Below are positions 37,103 to 49,648 of a stretch of DNA of 49,648 nt, in pieces. Both the position numbers and the translations under genes were made by a program. The DNA is taken from positions 1 through 49,648 of the forward strand of contig WTFV01000103.1 in the NCBI GenBank assembly GCA_011523845.1, read 5' to 3'. The notes beneath the pieces were generated by a model. It was given only the letters and a program-made list of their open reading frames with translations, did no database searches and was not told where the DNA came from. The stretch's first letter is position 1, and every line of letters begins with the position of its first letter. Origin of the DNA: Acidobacteriota bacterium. GTDB taxonomy: Bacteria; Acidobacteriota; Vicinamibacteria; Vicinamibacterales; UBA8438.

Positions 37103-39164
37103 CAGAGAAACGCGTGATCGCGGCGGTCTCCGCCCGCCCGAATGGTTCCGGCGCCGGATCCGTGCGCCGTCGATACAGGGTTTCATGACCGCGGCCCGCG
37201 GGTCGCGGGATCGAAGAAGCGGGTCACCGACGCCAGATCGCGAGTCACCGGCGCCGGCGGCAGCGAGTCGAGAAAGCGGCGCCCGTAGCCCTTCGTGCGC
37301 AGGCGCGGATCCAGCAGGGCCAGGACGCCGCGATCCGTGCGGTGCCGGAGCAGCCGGCCGAGCCCCTGCAGCAGGGTCAGGATGGCGAGCGGGACCTGGT
37401 AGTCGGAAAACGGATTGCCGCCGTCGGCCTGGATCTGTTCCATGCGGGCCGCGGTCAGCGGATCGCCCGGGGAGGCGAACGGGAGCTTGTCGATCACCAC
37501 GCAGCTCAACGCGTCGCCGGCTACGTCCACCCCCTGCCAGAAGCTGGAAGTCGCCAGGAGCACCGCGTTCGGCGTGGCGCGGAACTCGCGGAGGAGCACG
37601 CTGCGCGGCGAGTTGCCCTGGACCAGCAGTGGGTAGGGCAGAGTCGGATCGAGCCGGGCGTGCACGTCGCGGAGGTTCGCATAGCTCGTGAAGAGGACGA
37701 ACGCGCGGCCGCTGGTGATCCGCAGCAGCGCCGTGACTTCACGGGTCACGGCCTCCGTGAACCGGGGGTTGTTCGGCGCCGGCATCGCCCGCGGCAGATA
37801 CAGGATGGCCTGCTCGCGGTAGTCGAACTCCGACGGCAGCCGGAGCTCGGTGGCGCCGGCAATGCCGAGACGACCTCGCAGGTACGAGAAGGACGCGTCC
37901 ACCGTCAACGTGGCGGAGGTCAGAATCGTGCTCTCCATCCGTTCGAGCAGCAACTCGCGGATGATGCTCGACACGTCGATGGGCGCGGCGCGCAGGAACA
38001 GACCGCGGCCACGCCGTTCCACGAAGTAGACGTAGGCGGCGTCGGCAGCCGCCAGCAGGAATGCAAGCTCGGTGCGGAGCTCGTCCGCGCGACGGCCGAG
38101 CGCCGCCAGGTCGGTGCTGCCGGAGGGGGCAGCCAGCCTCGACGCCGCGGCGGCGAGGTCGCCGAGGCGCCGTCCCAGGCGGCGGCCGGGCTCCGCGACC
38201 CCGGAAAGCGTGTCCGCGGTCACCCGCTTGCGTTCTCCGGCCGCCGCGGCCGGCGCGAGCGCGCCGAAGAACAGGTGGGCATCGTTGCGCACGCCATCGA
38301 GCAGATCCAGCAGCTCGCGCACCGACGCTTCCTCCAGGTCGATCGCCGGCGCCGCGTCGCCGGCGACGAATCGCCGCCCGTCGTGGTACAGCTCGTCGAG
38401 CCGGTGGTTGCTGACGGCGATGCCGAAGTACTGGGTCGCCACGTCCTCGAGCTGGTGGGCCTCGTCGATGACCGCGACCCCGCACGCGGGGATCACCTCG
38501 CCGTAGGCGCTCTGGCGCACCGCGGCGTCGGCGCACAACAGGTGATGGTTGACGATGACCACGTCGGACTCGGCGGCCCGCTGGCGCATCCTCGTCACGA
38601 AGCACTCCTGGTAGGCGGGGCACTCGGTGCCGATGCAGTTCTCCGACGTGGCCGCGATGTCGTTCCAGACGGCCAGGTTGTCCGGGAGGTCCTCGATCTC
38701 GGCCCGGTCGCCGGTCTCGGTCTGGTCGGCCCACTCGGCGATCTGCCGGATGACGCTGCGGTCGGCCAGCGGCAGCAGCGTGCCGGCCGCCTCCGCGCAC
38801 GCCGTCGCGAAGCGGTGCAGGCAGAGGTAGTTGCCGCGTCCCTTCATGTACGTGGCGCGGAAGTCGACGCCGAGCGCGTTCCGCAGGTCCGGAAGGTCCT
38901 TGTAGAAGATCTGGTCCTGCAGGTTCTTCGTGCCGGTCGAGACGAGGACGCGCTGCCCGCTGAGGATGGCGGGGACGAGATAGGCCAGCGTCTTGCCGGT
39001 GCCCGTACCCGCTTCGGCCAGCAGCACGCCGCCGGCCTCGAGGACCCGCGCCGCGGCGGCCGCCATCCGACGCTGACCCGCCCGCGGCTCGAAGGCCGGC
39101 ATCGCGCGAGCCAACTCCCCGTCGTCGGCCAGCGCCGCGGCGACCCGCGCTTCCAGCCCCGGGT

Positions 39165-40477
<1,313 letters not shown>

Positions 40478-40481
<4 letters not shown>

Positions 40482-40957
40482 GTAGTCCCTTCCAGGCTGC
40501 GTTCCATCCCGGCGACCTTGGCGCGGCGGCGTTCGTGGCGGCCCCCGGCGGCCGGTGTATCGAGAAAAGTCTCGACGATGGCCACTACCGTGTCGGGCGC
40601 CAGCGACCGGCCGGGGAGGACGACGACGTTGGCGTCGTTGTGTTCGCGGGAGAGACGGGCGCCGTCGGGATCGTGCACCAGGGCGGCGCGCACGCCGGGC
40701 ACCTTGTTGGCGGCTATCGACATTCCGACACCGCTGCCGCAGATCAGCACGCCGCGGTCGAACGCGCCCGCCGCGACGCCCTCGGCCACCGGCTGCGCGA
40801 AGTCGGGGTAGTCGACCGCCTCTTCCGAATGGGAGCCGAAGTCGACGTAGGTGTGGTTCGGCGCCGACGAACCGTCGCGAGCCGCCTCGTCGAGCGCACG
40901 CCTGATCGAAGCCTTCAACGCGACGCCCCGATGGTCGGCACCGAGCGCTATCCGCAT
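40478..40957 (-). CDS. rpiB: Ribose 5-phosphate isomerase B
   Basis: A 159-residue RpiB/LacAB-family isomerase (ribose 5-phosphate to ribulose 5-phosphate, pentose phosphate pathway). [10 protein letters not shown] is at 6-15 (Asp8, His9), and catalytic Cys73 is in [14 protein letters not shown]. The [12 protein letters not shown] segment is typical. The last 20 residues ([18 protein letters not shown]) are basic and exceed the usual end. ATG 40957 gives the family N-terminus directly. A TACAAT sits five bases upstream, with no Shine-Dalgarno. Confidence 0.95.
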
Positions 40958-40962
40958 AGGGA

Positions 40963-40968
40963 ATTGTA
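40963..40968 (-). promoter_or_regulatory. Possible -10 (TACAAT) five bases before rpiB
   Basis: TACAAT on the minus strand ends five bases before the ATG at 40957, so transcription would begin at about the start codon. It fits a leaderless rpiB-glyA transcript. No clear -35 is present. Confidence 0.45.
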
Positions 40969-41022
40969 CTACGGTGCCTGGGGGCGGCGACCTCGAACGT
41001 CGCCGGCGCACCCTGTCCCGTT

Positions 41023-41655
41023 CTACCGTGCGGACTCCTGGTGCAGCAGGTCGAGAAGCGCCGCGGGCAACCACTGCTGCGGCACGGCCGGAAAGTGCTG
41101 CGGCGCAAAGCGGCCGGTGAGCGGTTCGGTGGTGCGTGTCAGGAACTCCTCTCCGTGCGGACGGGTATGGATCTCGATCTGCCGGTCCACCAGGTTCACG
41201 ATCCACACTTCCGGAATGGCGTGCGCCGCGTAGAGGGGAAGCTTGACGAGTCGATCCTTGGCCAGCGTGGTGTCCGACACCTCGACCAGCAGGTAGACGT
41301 CCCCGGGGCGGGGATGGTCCGCGTAGACTCTCTCGGGGTCCGCGACCAGCATCAGATCGGGTTGCGGGAGGTTCATGTCGTTCAGGTCGTCGGAGAGGCG
41401 CAACGGGCCCTGAACCACGACCTGCGCATGGTCCCCCAGGGCGCGCTGGAACCGTCTGGCCAGATGTGTAACGGCGGCGGCGTGGGGAGGGTGGATAGTC
41501 ATCACGACGAGTTGGCCGTCGAGCAGTTCGACGTGCTGATCGCCGTCGATGATTCCGGCCCGCTCCATCTCGAGAACCTCGCGATAGGTGAATCGGCGAA
41601 GCTCGAGCGACGTCGCCACCGCTTCGTGGCGTTCTCTCCACGCCGCGACGTTCAT
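41023..41655 (-). CDS. Uma2-family (DUF820) putative restriction-like endonuclease
   Basis: A 210-residue protein with the PD-(D/E)xK-like core of the Uma2/DUF820 family: Glu43 in [10 protein letters not shown], Asp100 in [10 protein letters not shown], Glu125 in LLVEVSD and nearby Lys133/138. The function of this common family is not established. The start at 41655 begins the conserved helix ([15 protein letters not shown]). The longer frame upstream would run antisense into the next gene's promoter. TATGGT (41672-41667 on this strand) may be a -10. It lies 65 bp upstream of rpiB on the same strand. Confidence 0.85.
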   Translation of the reverse strand: MNVAAWRERHEAVATSLELRRFTYREVLEMERAGIIDGDQHVELLDGQLVVMTIHPPHAAAVTHLARRFQRALGDHAQVVVQGPLRLSDDLNDMNLPQPDLMLVADPERVYADHPRPGDVYLLVEVSDTTLAKDRLVKLPLYAAHAIPEVWIVNLVDRQIEIHTRPHGEEFLTRTTEPLTGRFAPQHFPAVPQQWLPAALLDLLHQESAR

Positions 41656-41798
41656 GACTGTCCGACACCATACCACGGACGCGCGGTGCCGACGCCGATG
41701 TCCGGCCCTCGGGATCGCGGTTCCGGTCGGGCGCGCCGTTCCCGTCGAACCGGTCGAATAGAATGTGCCGGTCTCTTCTGCTTCCACCAGTGAAACAC

Positions 41799-44998
<3,200 letters not shown>

Positions 44999-45029
44999 GC
45001 CGGACGGACGGTGCCCGGACGGCACGTCG

Positions 45030-45047
45030 GGAGGCGTCGATGCCTCC
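45030..45047 (+). terminator. Hairpin after thiC (possible terminator)
   Basis: GGAGGC (45030-45035) pairs with GCCTCC (45042-45047), followed by CCCTC. A smaller stem (GTGCC/GGCAC, 45011-45025) precedes it. It lies between the convergent thiC and retropepsin genes. There is no T-run. Confidence 0.4.
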
Positions 45048-45072
45048 CCCTCAGCATTCCCCAGGCACACGA

Positions 45073-45567
45073 TCACGCCAGGGCCGAGGTGTCCGTGTCG
45101 GTAGCCTGTATGGCCGGTGTCTGGCTGATATCGATGGTGAAGGTCTCTCGTGCTCGATCAAAGGCAACCACACAGCGATCGAAGAAGCCGGCCTGTCCCA
45201 GCAATCCCATGCCCAACGCGTCCACTCCCGCAGTGAACCCCGCACGGGCAACGAATGCGAATGCCTGGTCCCCCAACGGGATCGAAATCCGGACGTCGGA
45301 GTAGTAGACATCTCCGCTGCCTGTGACTCCGCCTGTCCTCGCCATGGGCATTCGCGCCGGATCCAGGCCGAGTTGCTGCGTGAATGACAGCGGAAAGACA
45401 CAGTGGTCTGCGCCAGTGTCGAGACACGCCATGCAGAAAACACCTCCTCGGCCGGCCAGTGCCGTGAGCCGGATGGCCAGCAGAGGCCGTGCGACAGTCT
45501 GACCCTCCGGAAAGGGTGCGGTCGGCGCGAGTCTGAATCTGTTGTAGCGGAGCGCGAACGACGGCAT
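45073..45567 (-). CDS. Retropepsin-like aspartic protease domain protein
   Basis: A 164-residue single-domain protein with the retropepsin signature CLDTGADHCVFP (about 48-59) after a beta-strand, and a later hydrophobic ALGMGLLGQAGFFD segment that matches the family's flap/psi-loop region. One active-site Asp per chain implies a dimer, as in retroviral proteases. No signal peptide is seen, so it should be cytoplasmic. Its ATG overlaps the DUF5678 stop as TGATG, so the two are coupled. The substrate is unknown. The stretch looks slightly less GC-biased than its neighbours, which may indicate acquisition. Confidence 0.8.
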   Translation of the reverse strand: MPSFALRYNRFRLAPTAPFPEGQTVARPLLAIRLTALAGRGGVFCMACLDTGADHCVFPLSFTQQLGLDPARMPMARTGGVTGSGDVYYSDVRISIPLGDQAFAFVARAGFTAGVDALGMGLLGQAGFFDRCVVAFDRARETFTIDISQTPAIQATDTDTSALA

Positions 45568-45773
45568 CAGAGGACCAGGGCGACATCCGACTCGGGCACG
45601 CGGATGACGAGGGGCTCGTTCTCGCCCTCGGCCTTCGCGTTGCGGATGACCTCACCGACGTCGGCTCCCGTCGCCACCCTGCGATCACGGGTCGAGGCTA
45701 TCGCCACCCACTGCCCGCGCGGGACGCCCTCGGTCAGCTTCTGAATGTCGAGCGCCGGGATGACTCGCGTCAT
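45567..45773 (-). CDS. DUF5678-family small protein
   Basis: A 68-residue protein of DUF5678 type: a short start, then GQWVAIASTRDRRVATGADVGEV and a C-terminal PLVIRVPESDVALVL. Members are small, of unknown function, and often sit beside retropepsin-like proteases, as here. GAGGGG lies about ten bases before the ATG at 45773. An alternative Met nine codons upstream is possible. The 130 bp before it (45774-45903) shows no further gene. Confidence 0.75.
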   Translation of the reverse strand: MTRVIPALDIQKLTEGVPRGQWVAIASTRDRRVATGADVGEVIRNAKAEGENEPLVIRVPESDVALVL

Positions 45774-45903
45774 GACAGTTTTGCCCCTCAAACCGAACAT
45801 ACCATTGATCCCGGCCCTCGCTCCCGGCTTCGTGCCCGAATGCGGTCGGCTTGATCCTCCCGCGCAACTCTTCCCGGTGGCGTCTTGAACAAGGACCTGC
45901 CGG

Positions 45904-46452
45904 CTACCGGTTCGCCGTGCCCTCCGGCAGGGTCGTGATCTGGATGATGGTCGGGAACGTCGCCGGATCGGCGCCGGGGGCCGTGTTGATGTACCCTGCG
46001 GATCCGTTCCAGGTGTAGTCCTTGATGGTGACGCTCGGGCGGTAGTCCATCTCGCGGTCCCGGAACCGGGCCGTCTCGAACTGATGGATCGGCGGGGCGT
46101 CGTAGACGCGCCGGCCGCGTTCGCGCAGCACGACCGAGTAGTAGCGCACCATGTCGGCGAACCTCGCGGTCGCTCCGAAGAGGTGGAAGCGCTGGCCGCG
46201 GCCGGCGTCGTAGGACGTGATGTACCGGGCGCTGGGGTAGATCGGAGCGCCGAGCTCCGCTTCCGTCGGGGCGGCGGCGCCGGTCGCCGCAACGGGCGGT
46301 GCGGGAGCGCGCGCCGGCGAGGGGGGCTGCCGGGCGGTCTCGGGCGTGGGAAACGGCCGCGGCACCGGGGCGCGCTGAGCCGCCGGGGAGATGGCCAGCG
46401 CCGCTCCGAGCAGCAACCCGTACGCAACCGTTCGCCGGCAATTGGATCTCAT
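45904..46452 (-). CDS. Exported protein of unknown function
   Basis: A 182-residue protein with a signal peptide (about 1-27: RRTVAYGLLLGAALAISPAAQ), a Pro/Ala-rich linker (about 28-65), and a globular part (about 66-182) starting IYPSARYITSYDAGRGQRFHL. The last part is rich in aromatic residues and ends in a strand IIQITTLPEG. I do not recognise the domain. Start 46452 fits the signal peptide. The longer frame adds nine residues with no ribosome site. It is divergent from the M20 peptidase by 17 bp, with a shared AT-rich promoter element. Confidence 0.75.
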   Translation of the reverse strand: MRSNCRRTVAYGLLLGAALAISPAAQRAPVPRPFPTPETARQPPSPARAPAPPVAATGAAAPTEAELGAPIYPSARYITSYDAGRGQRFHLFGATARFADMVRYYSVVLRERGRRVYDAPPIHQFETARFRDREMDYRPSVTIKDYTWNGSAGYINTAPGADPATFPTIIQITTLPEGTANR

Positions 46453-46457
46453 CCCCG

Positions 46458-46464
46458 TATTATG
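46458..46464. promoter_or_regulatory. Shared -10 element for two divergent, probably leaderless genes
   Basis: Plus strand TATTAT (46458-46463) lies six bases before the M20 ATG (46470). On the minus strand CATAAT (46464-46459) lies six bases before the ATG at 46452. Seven AT-rich bases in a 17-bp gap can thus act as -10 for both genes, and neither has a clear Shine-Dalgarno. Confidence 0.5.
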
Positions 46465-46469
46465 CCCCA

Positions 46470-47606
46470 ATGGATTCACTGCGCGCGTTCTGTGACGGCC
46501 GTTACGACTGGCTGCTCGGGGTGCTGACCGAGCTGGCGCGCCTGGAGTCGCCCACCACCGATCCGGCCGCGGTCGATCGCTGCGGCGAGCGGCTGGCGGA
46601 GCACCTCCGGGAGATGGAGGGCGCCGTCGAGCGCGTCCCCTCGCCGACCAGCGGCGCGCACCTGCGTGCGACCTTCGGGTCCGGATCGCCGGCGCGCCGG
46701 GTCATGCTGCTCGGGCACTTCGACACCGTCTGGCCGGTGGGGCAGATCGAACGGATGCCGCTGCGCGAGTCGGACGGCCGCCTGTACGGGCCCGGCGTCT
46801 TCGACATGAAGGCGGGCATCGTCATCGGGATGCTGGCCGTGCGGGCCCTGGCGGCGGCGGGCCGGTTGGCCGATCTCCGAGTGGTCATGTTGTGGACGGC
46901 GGACGAGGAGCGCGGGAGCCGTTCTTCTCGCGGTCTGGTGGAGGAGGAGGCCAGGCGGAGCGACGCCGTCTTCGTGCTGGAGCCGGCGCTCCCCGCCGGG
47001 GCGGTGAAGACGGGCCGCAAGGGGTGCGGCGAGTTCGAGCTGCGCGTGCGCGGGATCCCCGCCCACGCCGGCATCGATCCGACGCGGGGCGCGAGCGCCA
47101 CAGACGAGCTGGCGGCGCAGATCGGGGCGATCGGGGCGCTGCGTGACCACGCGCGGGGCGTCACGCTGAACGTCGGCGTCATCGAGGGGGGCGACCGCCC
47201 GAACGTCGTGGCGGACCATGCTCGCGCCATCGTCGACGCCCGCGCGGCGACGATGGAGGACGCGCGCCGGCTCGAGCAGAGCATGCGGGCGCTGCGGCCC
47301 GTGATCGAGGGGACGGCGCTGGAGGTCTCCGGCGGGTTCTCGCGGCCGCCGTTCGAGCGGACGCCGCAGGTGGCCCGTCTCTACGGGATTGCCCGGGCGT
47401 TGGCGGCCGAGATGGGCCGGGAGCTCGGAGAGGGAACCACCGGGGGCGGCTCGGACGGGAACTTCACCGGCGCGCTCGGCGTCCCTACACTTGACGGACT
47501 CGGTGCGGTCGGCGACGGGGCGCACGCGCTCGACGAGCACGTGGTCACTGCCGATCTGACCTGGCGGGCCGCGTTGGTGGCCGGCCTGATCGCTCGGTCG
47601 GGCTAG
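46470..47606 (+). CDS. M20-family metallopeptidase (carboxypeptidase G2-like)
   Basis: A 378-residue di-zinc exopeptidase. Metal ligands and catalytic residues are visible: His83 and Asp85 in [10 protein letters not shown], bridging Asp112 in GVFDMKAG, Glu146/147 in ADEERGS, and Glu171 in VLEPAL. The lid domain (about 180-290) includes [16 protein letters not shown]. The pattern is that of glutamate carboxypeptidase/CPG2. There is no signal peptide, so it is inferred to be cytoplasmic. The substrate is not determined. ATG 46470 starts the conserved helix. htpX follows after 20 bp. Confidence 0.9.
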   Translation: MDSLRAFCDGRYDWLLGVLTELARLESPTTDPAAVDRCGERLAEHLREMEGAVERVPSPTSGAHLRATFGSGSPARRVMLLGHFDTVWPVGQIERMPLRESDGRLYGPGVFDMKAGIVIGMLAVRALAAAGRLADLRVVMLWTADEERGSRSSRGLVEEEARRSDAVFVLEPALPAGAVKTGRKGCGEFELRVRGIPAHAGIDPTRGASATDELAAQIGAIGALRDHARGVTLNVGVIEGGDRPNVVADHARAIVDARAATMEDARRLEQSMRALRPVIEGTALEVSGGFSRPPFERTPQVARLYGIARALAAEMGRELGEGTTGGGSDGNFTGALGVPTLDGLGAVGDGAHALDEHVVTADLTWRAALVAGLIARSG

Positions 47607-47626
47607 AATCGGTACAGGAGGATCGC

Positions 47627-48464
47627 ATGGGAAACACGGTCAAGACCGCTCTGTTGCTCGGCCTGCTCAGCGGCGTGCTCCTTGCGCTGGGGGAGTGGCT
47701 GGGCGGCTCCAGCGGACTGATCCTGGCCTTCGTCATCGCCGTGGCGATGAACTTCGGCTCGTACTGGTTCTCCGACAAGATCGTGCTCCGGATGTACCGC
47801 GCGCAGCCGGTCGGCCCGGAGCACCCGCTGCACGGGATCACGGCGCGCCTCGCGCAACGCGCGAACCTGCCGATGCCGAAGGTCTACGTCATACCGGACG
47901 ACTCTCCCAACGCCTTCGCCACGGGACGCAATCCGCGGCACGCGGCGGTGGCGGCGACGACCGGTTTGCTGCGCTTCCTCGACGAGCCGGAGATCGAAGG
48001 GGTAATCGCCCACGAGCTGGCGCACGTCAAGCATCGCGACATCCTCATCGGCTCGGTCGCCGCGACCGTGGCCGCCACCATCATGATGGTGTCCCGCATG
48101 GCGCAGTGGGCCGCCATCTTCGGCGGCTTCGGGCGGGACGACGAGCAGGGCTCGAATCCGCTGGCCCTGCTGGCGACGATCATCGTCGCTCCACTGGCGG
48201 CGATGCTGATCCAGGCGGCCATCTCCCGCTCCCGGGAGTTCGCGGCGGACCGCGGGGCAGTCGCCATCGCCGGGGAATCCGTACGGCCTGGCCGGCGCGC
48301 TGAAGAAGATCGAGGCCGCCCAGCAGCGCGTTCCGCTGGACGCGAATCCTGCAACGGCGCACATGTTCATCATGATGCCCCTGTCGGGTCGCGGGCTGCT
48401 GTCGCTCTTCAGCACGCACCCGCCGACCGAACAGCGCATCCGGGCGCTGCTGGGAACGATCTGA
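47627..48464 (+). pseudogene. htpX: Membrane zinc metalloprotease HtpX, interrupted by a one-base frameshift
   Basis: An M48B-family protease of the inner membrane, linked to quality control of membrane proteins. Two N-terminal helices (about 7-45), the zinc motif HELAH (129-133), two more helices and the third ligand Glu204 in SREFAADR are intact in the first frame. At GGGG (48272-48275) the frame shifts. Removing one G restores [33 protein letters not shown] and [14 protein letters not shown], ending at TGA 48462-48464 (about 278 residues). Read as it stands, the frame runs on to 48595 with an unrelated tail. It may be an assembly error, a true lesion or programmed slippage. Confidence 0.9.
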
Positions 48465-48470
48465 GCGGAA

Positions 48471-49556
48471 TCACAGCCGCAGCCGGCGCTGCCGCGGGCG
48501 GCCACCGTCCGGCCCGGGTGCTCGCGCAGGTTTCCGCCCGCGATCGCCGGCGCGTTCCTTCTGCAGGCCGTACTTCGCCTGCAACACGCCCATGACGGTG
48601 CGGAAGCGTGTCGCATACGACGCCGACGCATGCTTGCCGGCGTAGAGGCGCCCGTAGCCGGCGACGAGTTGGGGGTACTCGCGCGCCAGGAACTCGAGAA
48701 AGTGCCGGCGCGTGCCGCCCTCCAGGTGGAGCAGCAGCGAGCCCACGTAGTTCGCCCCGCTGTCGGCGATCGCCTCGAGCGTCCGCTCGATCTTGGCCGG
48801 GTGCGAGCTGATGCCCGGCACGATCGGGGCCATCAGCACGCCTGCGTCGACGCCGGCGTCGCGCAGCCGCCGCACGGCGCGCAGCCGCTGGCGCGGGTGG
48901 GCCGTCCCCGGCTCCAGCTTCCGCCAGGCGTCCTCGTCGACCGTCGGCAGGCTGAAGGTCACCGTGCAGCGCGTGCGGCGCGACAGCTCGGCCAGCAGGT
49001 CGGCGTCCCGGACGACCAGGGTTCCCTTGGTGACGAGACCGACGGGCGTCGGATGCCCGACGAGCGCCGCCAGGGTCCGCCGGGTCACCCGGTAGTGTCC
49101 CTCGATCGGCTGATAGGGGTCGGTGGCGGTTCCCAGGGCGACCATCTGGTCTCCGAGGCGGCGTCCGGACAGCTCGCGCGCCAGAACCTCCGGGAAGTTG
49201 GTCTTGACCAGCACGACCGACGAGAAGTCTTCGCCCTCGCCGAGCTCGAGCTGCGACTGGTAGCGGCGGGCGAAGCAGTAGTGGCAGGCATGGGTGCAAC
49301 CGCGGTACGGGTTCAGGGTCCAGCGGAAGGGCATGCCGTCCACGCGGTTGAGGGCCGAACGGCAGACGATCTCCTGGTACGCTGCTCCTCCGGCGCGGCG
49401 CACGCTCCCCATCAGGGCAGCACCGGATGCTCGGCCCGTCGGCCCGTCGGCTCGGGCTTGCCGGACCGCGGCGGCCACCTCTCGCGTGGTCGGTTTTCTC
49501 CCTGGATCGATCAGGAAGGCTTGTCGAGGCGTCATTCGCTTTTTGTTCGCCTGCAT
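48471..49556 (-). CDS. SPL-like radical SAM protein
   Basis: A 361-residue protein of the spore-photoproduct-lyase-like radical SAM family, similar in layout to the Rv2578c group. The iron-sulfur motif CTHACHYC has Cys87, Cys91 and Cys94. [20 protein letters not shown] precedes it, and [11 protein letters not shown] and [11 protein letters not shown] follow. A non-sporulating host means a role other than spore DNA repair, and the substrate is unknown. The N-terminal 48 residues are poorly conserved. Met49 or Met8 are alternative starts. The tail is basic. It converges on htpX with a 6-bp gap. Confidence 0.88.
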   Translation of the reverse strand: MQANKKRMTPRQAFLIDPGRKPTTREVAAAVRQARADGPTGRASGAALMGSVRRAGGAAYQEIVCRSALNRVDGMPFRWTLNPYRGCTHACHYCFARRYQSQLELGEGEDFSSVVLVKTNFPEVLARELSGRRLGDQMVALGTATDPYQPIEGHYRVTRRTLAALVGHPTPVGLVTKGTLVVRDADLLAELSRRTRCTVTFSLPTVDEDAWRKLEPGTAHPRQRLRAVRRLRDAGVDAGVLMAPIVPGISSHPAKIERTLEAIADSGANYVGSLLLHLEGGTRRHFLEFLAREYPQLVAGYGRLYAGKHASASYATRFRTVMGVLQAKYGLQKERAGDRGRKPARAPGPDGGRPRQRRLRL

Positions 49557-49620
49557 GGTCGTTCATGCCGGAGCGTCGTGTCAAGTTCGCCGTTCCCGCC
49601 GGTGGCGGGCACGCTGAAGG

Positions 49621-49648
49621 ATGAAACGGGAGCGGAGTTTCCTCGCAG
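49621..49648 (+). CDS. Possible start of a plus-strand gene cut by the window edge
   Basis: An ATG at 49621 opens a frame MKRERSFLA that runs off the end. GAAGG lies directly next to the ATG. The 49557-49620 stretch holds a small hairpin (49595-49609), and on the minus strand a TTGACA without a partner -10. Little can be said. Confidence 0.2.

Noticed and set aside
48465..48595. The 3' continuation of the htpX frame as a real novel tail
   Set aside because: It runs antisense into the radical SAM gene and is low-complexity, while the true HtpX end is found in another frame up to 48464.

Overview
The window is about 70% GC and almost fully coding. It carries one long division and cell-wall (dcw) cluster on the plus strand, followed by blocks of housekeeping genes that alternate strand. 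The high GC, dense ATGA/TGATG overlaps, GTG starts, meso-diaminopimelate-type MurE, inner-membrane LepB and the DUF5678/retropepsin and carboxypeptidase-regulatory/TPR proteins suggest an uncultured Gram-negative bacterium, perhaps Acidobacteriota of the Vicinamibacteria kind. That placement is inference from gene content, not a search result.

Layout. 1-3852 (minus): rhomboid protease, then an overlapping pair made of a YchF-like GTPase with a degenerate P-loop and the lipid II flippase MurJ. 3901-20973 (plus): a sigma70-type promoter and MraZ-type operator, then mraZ-rsmH-ftsL-ftsI-murE-murF-mraY-murD-(MITE-like element)-ftsW-murG-murC-ftsQ-ftsA-ftsZ. murB and ddl are not in the cluster. 21195-29876 (minus): larB, mutS2, dnaG, rpoD, a CAU-anticodon tRNA with its terminator, a zinc-ribbon coiled-coil protein and an RNase H-AcpS fusion. 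29947-35227 (plus): membrane glycosyltransferase, citrate synthase, lepA, lepB. 35363-41655 (minus): Uma2-family protein, rpiB, glyA, dinG, a secreted TPR protein, yggS. 41799-44998 (plus): RlmI-like methyltransferase and thiC. 45073-46452 (minus): a secreted protein of unknown function, DUF5678 protein, retropepsin-like protein. 46470-48464 (plus): M20 peptidase and a frameshifted htpX. 48471-49556 (minus): SPL-like radical SAM protein.

The dcw genes together make UDP-MurNAc-pentapeptide (MurC, D, E, F), lipid I and II (MraY, MurG), flip it (MurJ, next door on the other strand), polymerise and cross-link it at the septum (FtsW, FtsI), and build the divisome (FtsL, Q, A, Z). The most unusual points are a nearly identical tandem duplication inside FtsI, the RNase H-AcpS fusion, the P-loop lysine-to-arginine change in the YchF-like protein coupled to MurJ, a MITE-like hairpin that supplies the murD stop codon, an MraZ operator with 10-bp period, a one-base frameshift in htpX, and repeated signs of leaderless transcription, including one AT-rich hexamer that appears to serve two divergent genes. 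No CRISPR array, prophage, transposase or classical defence island is visible.
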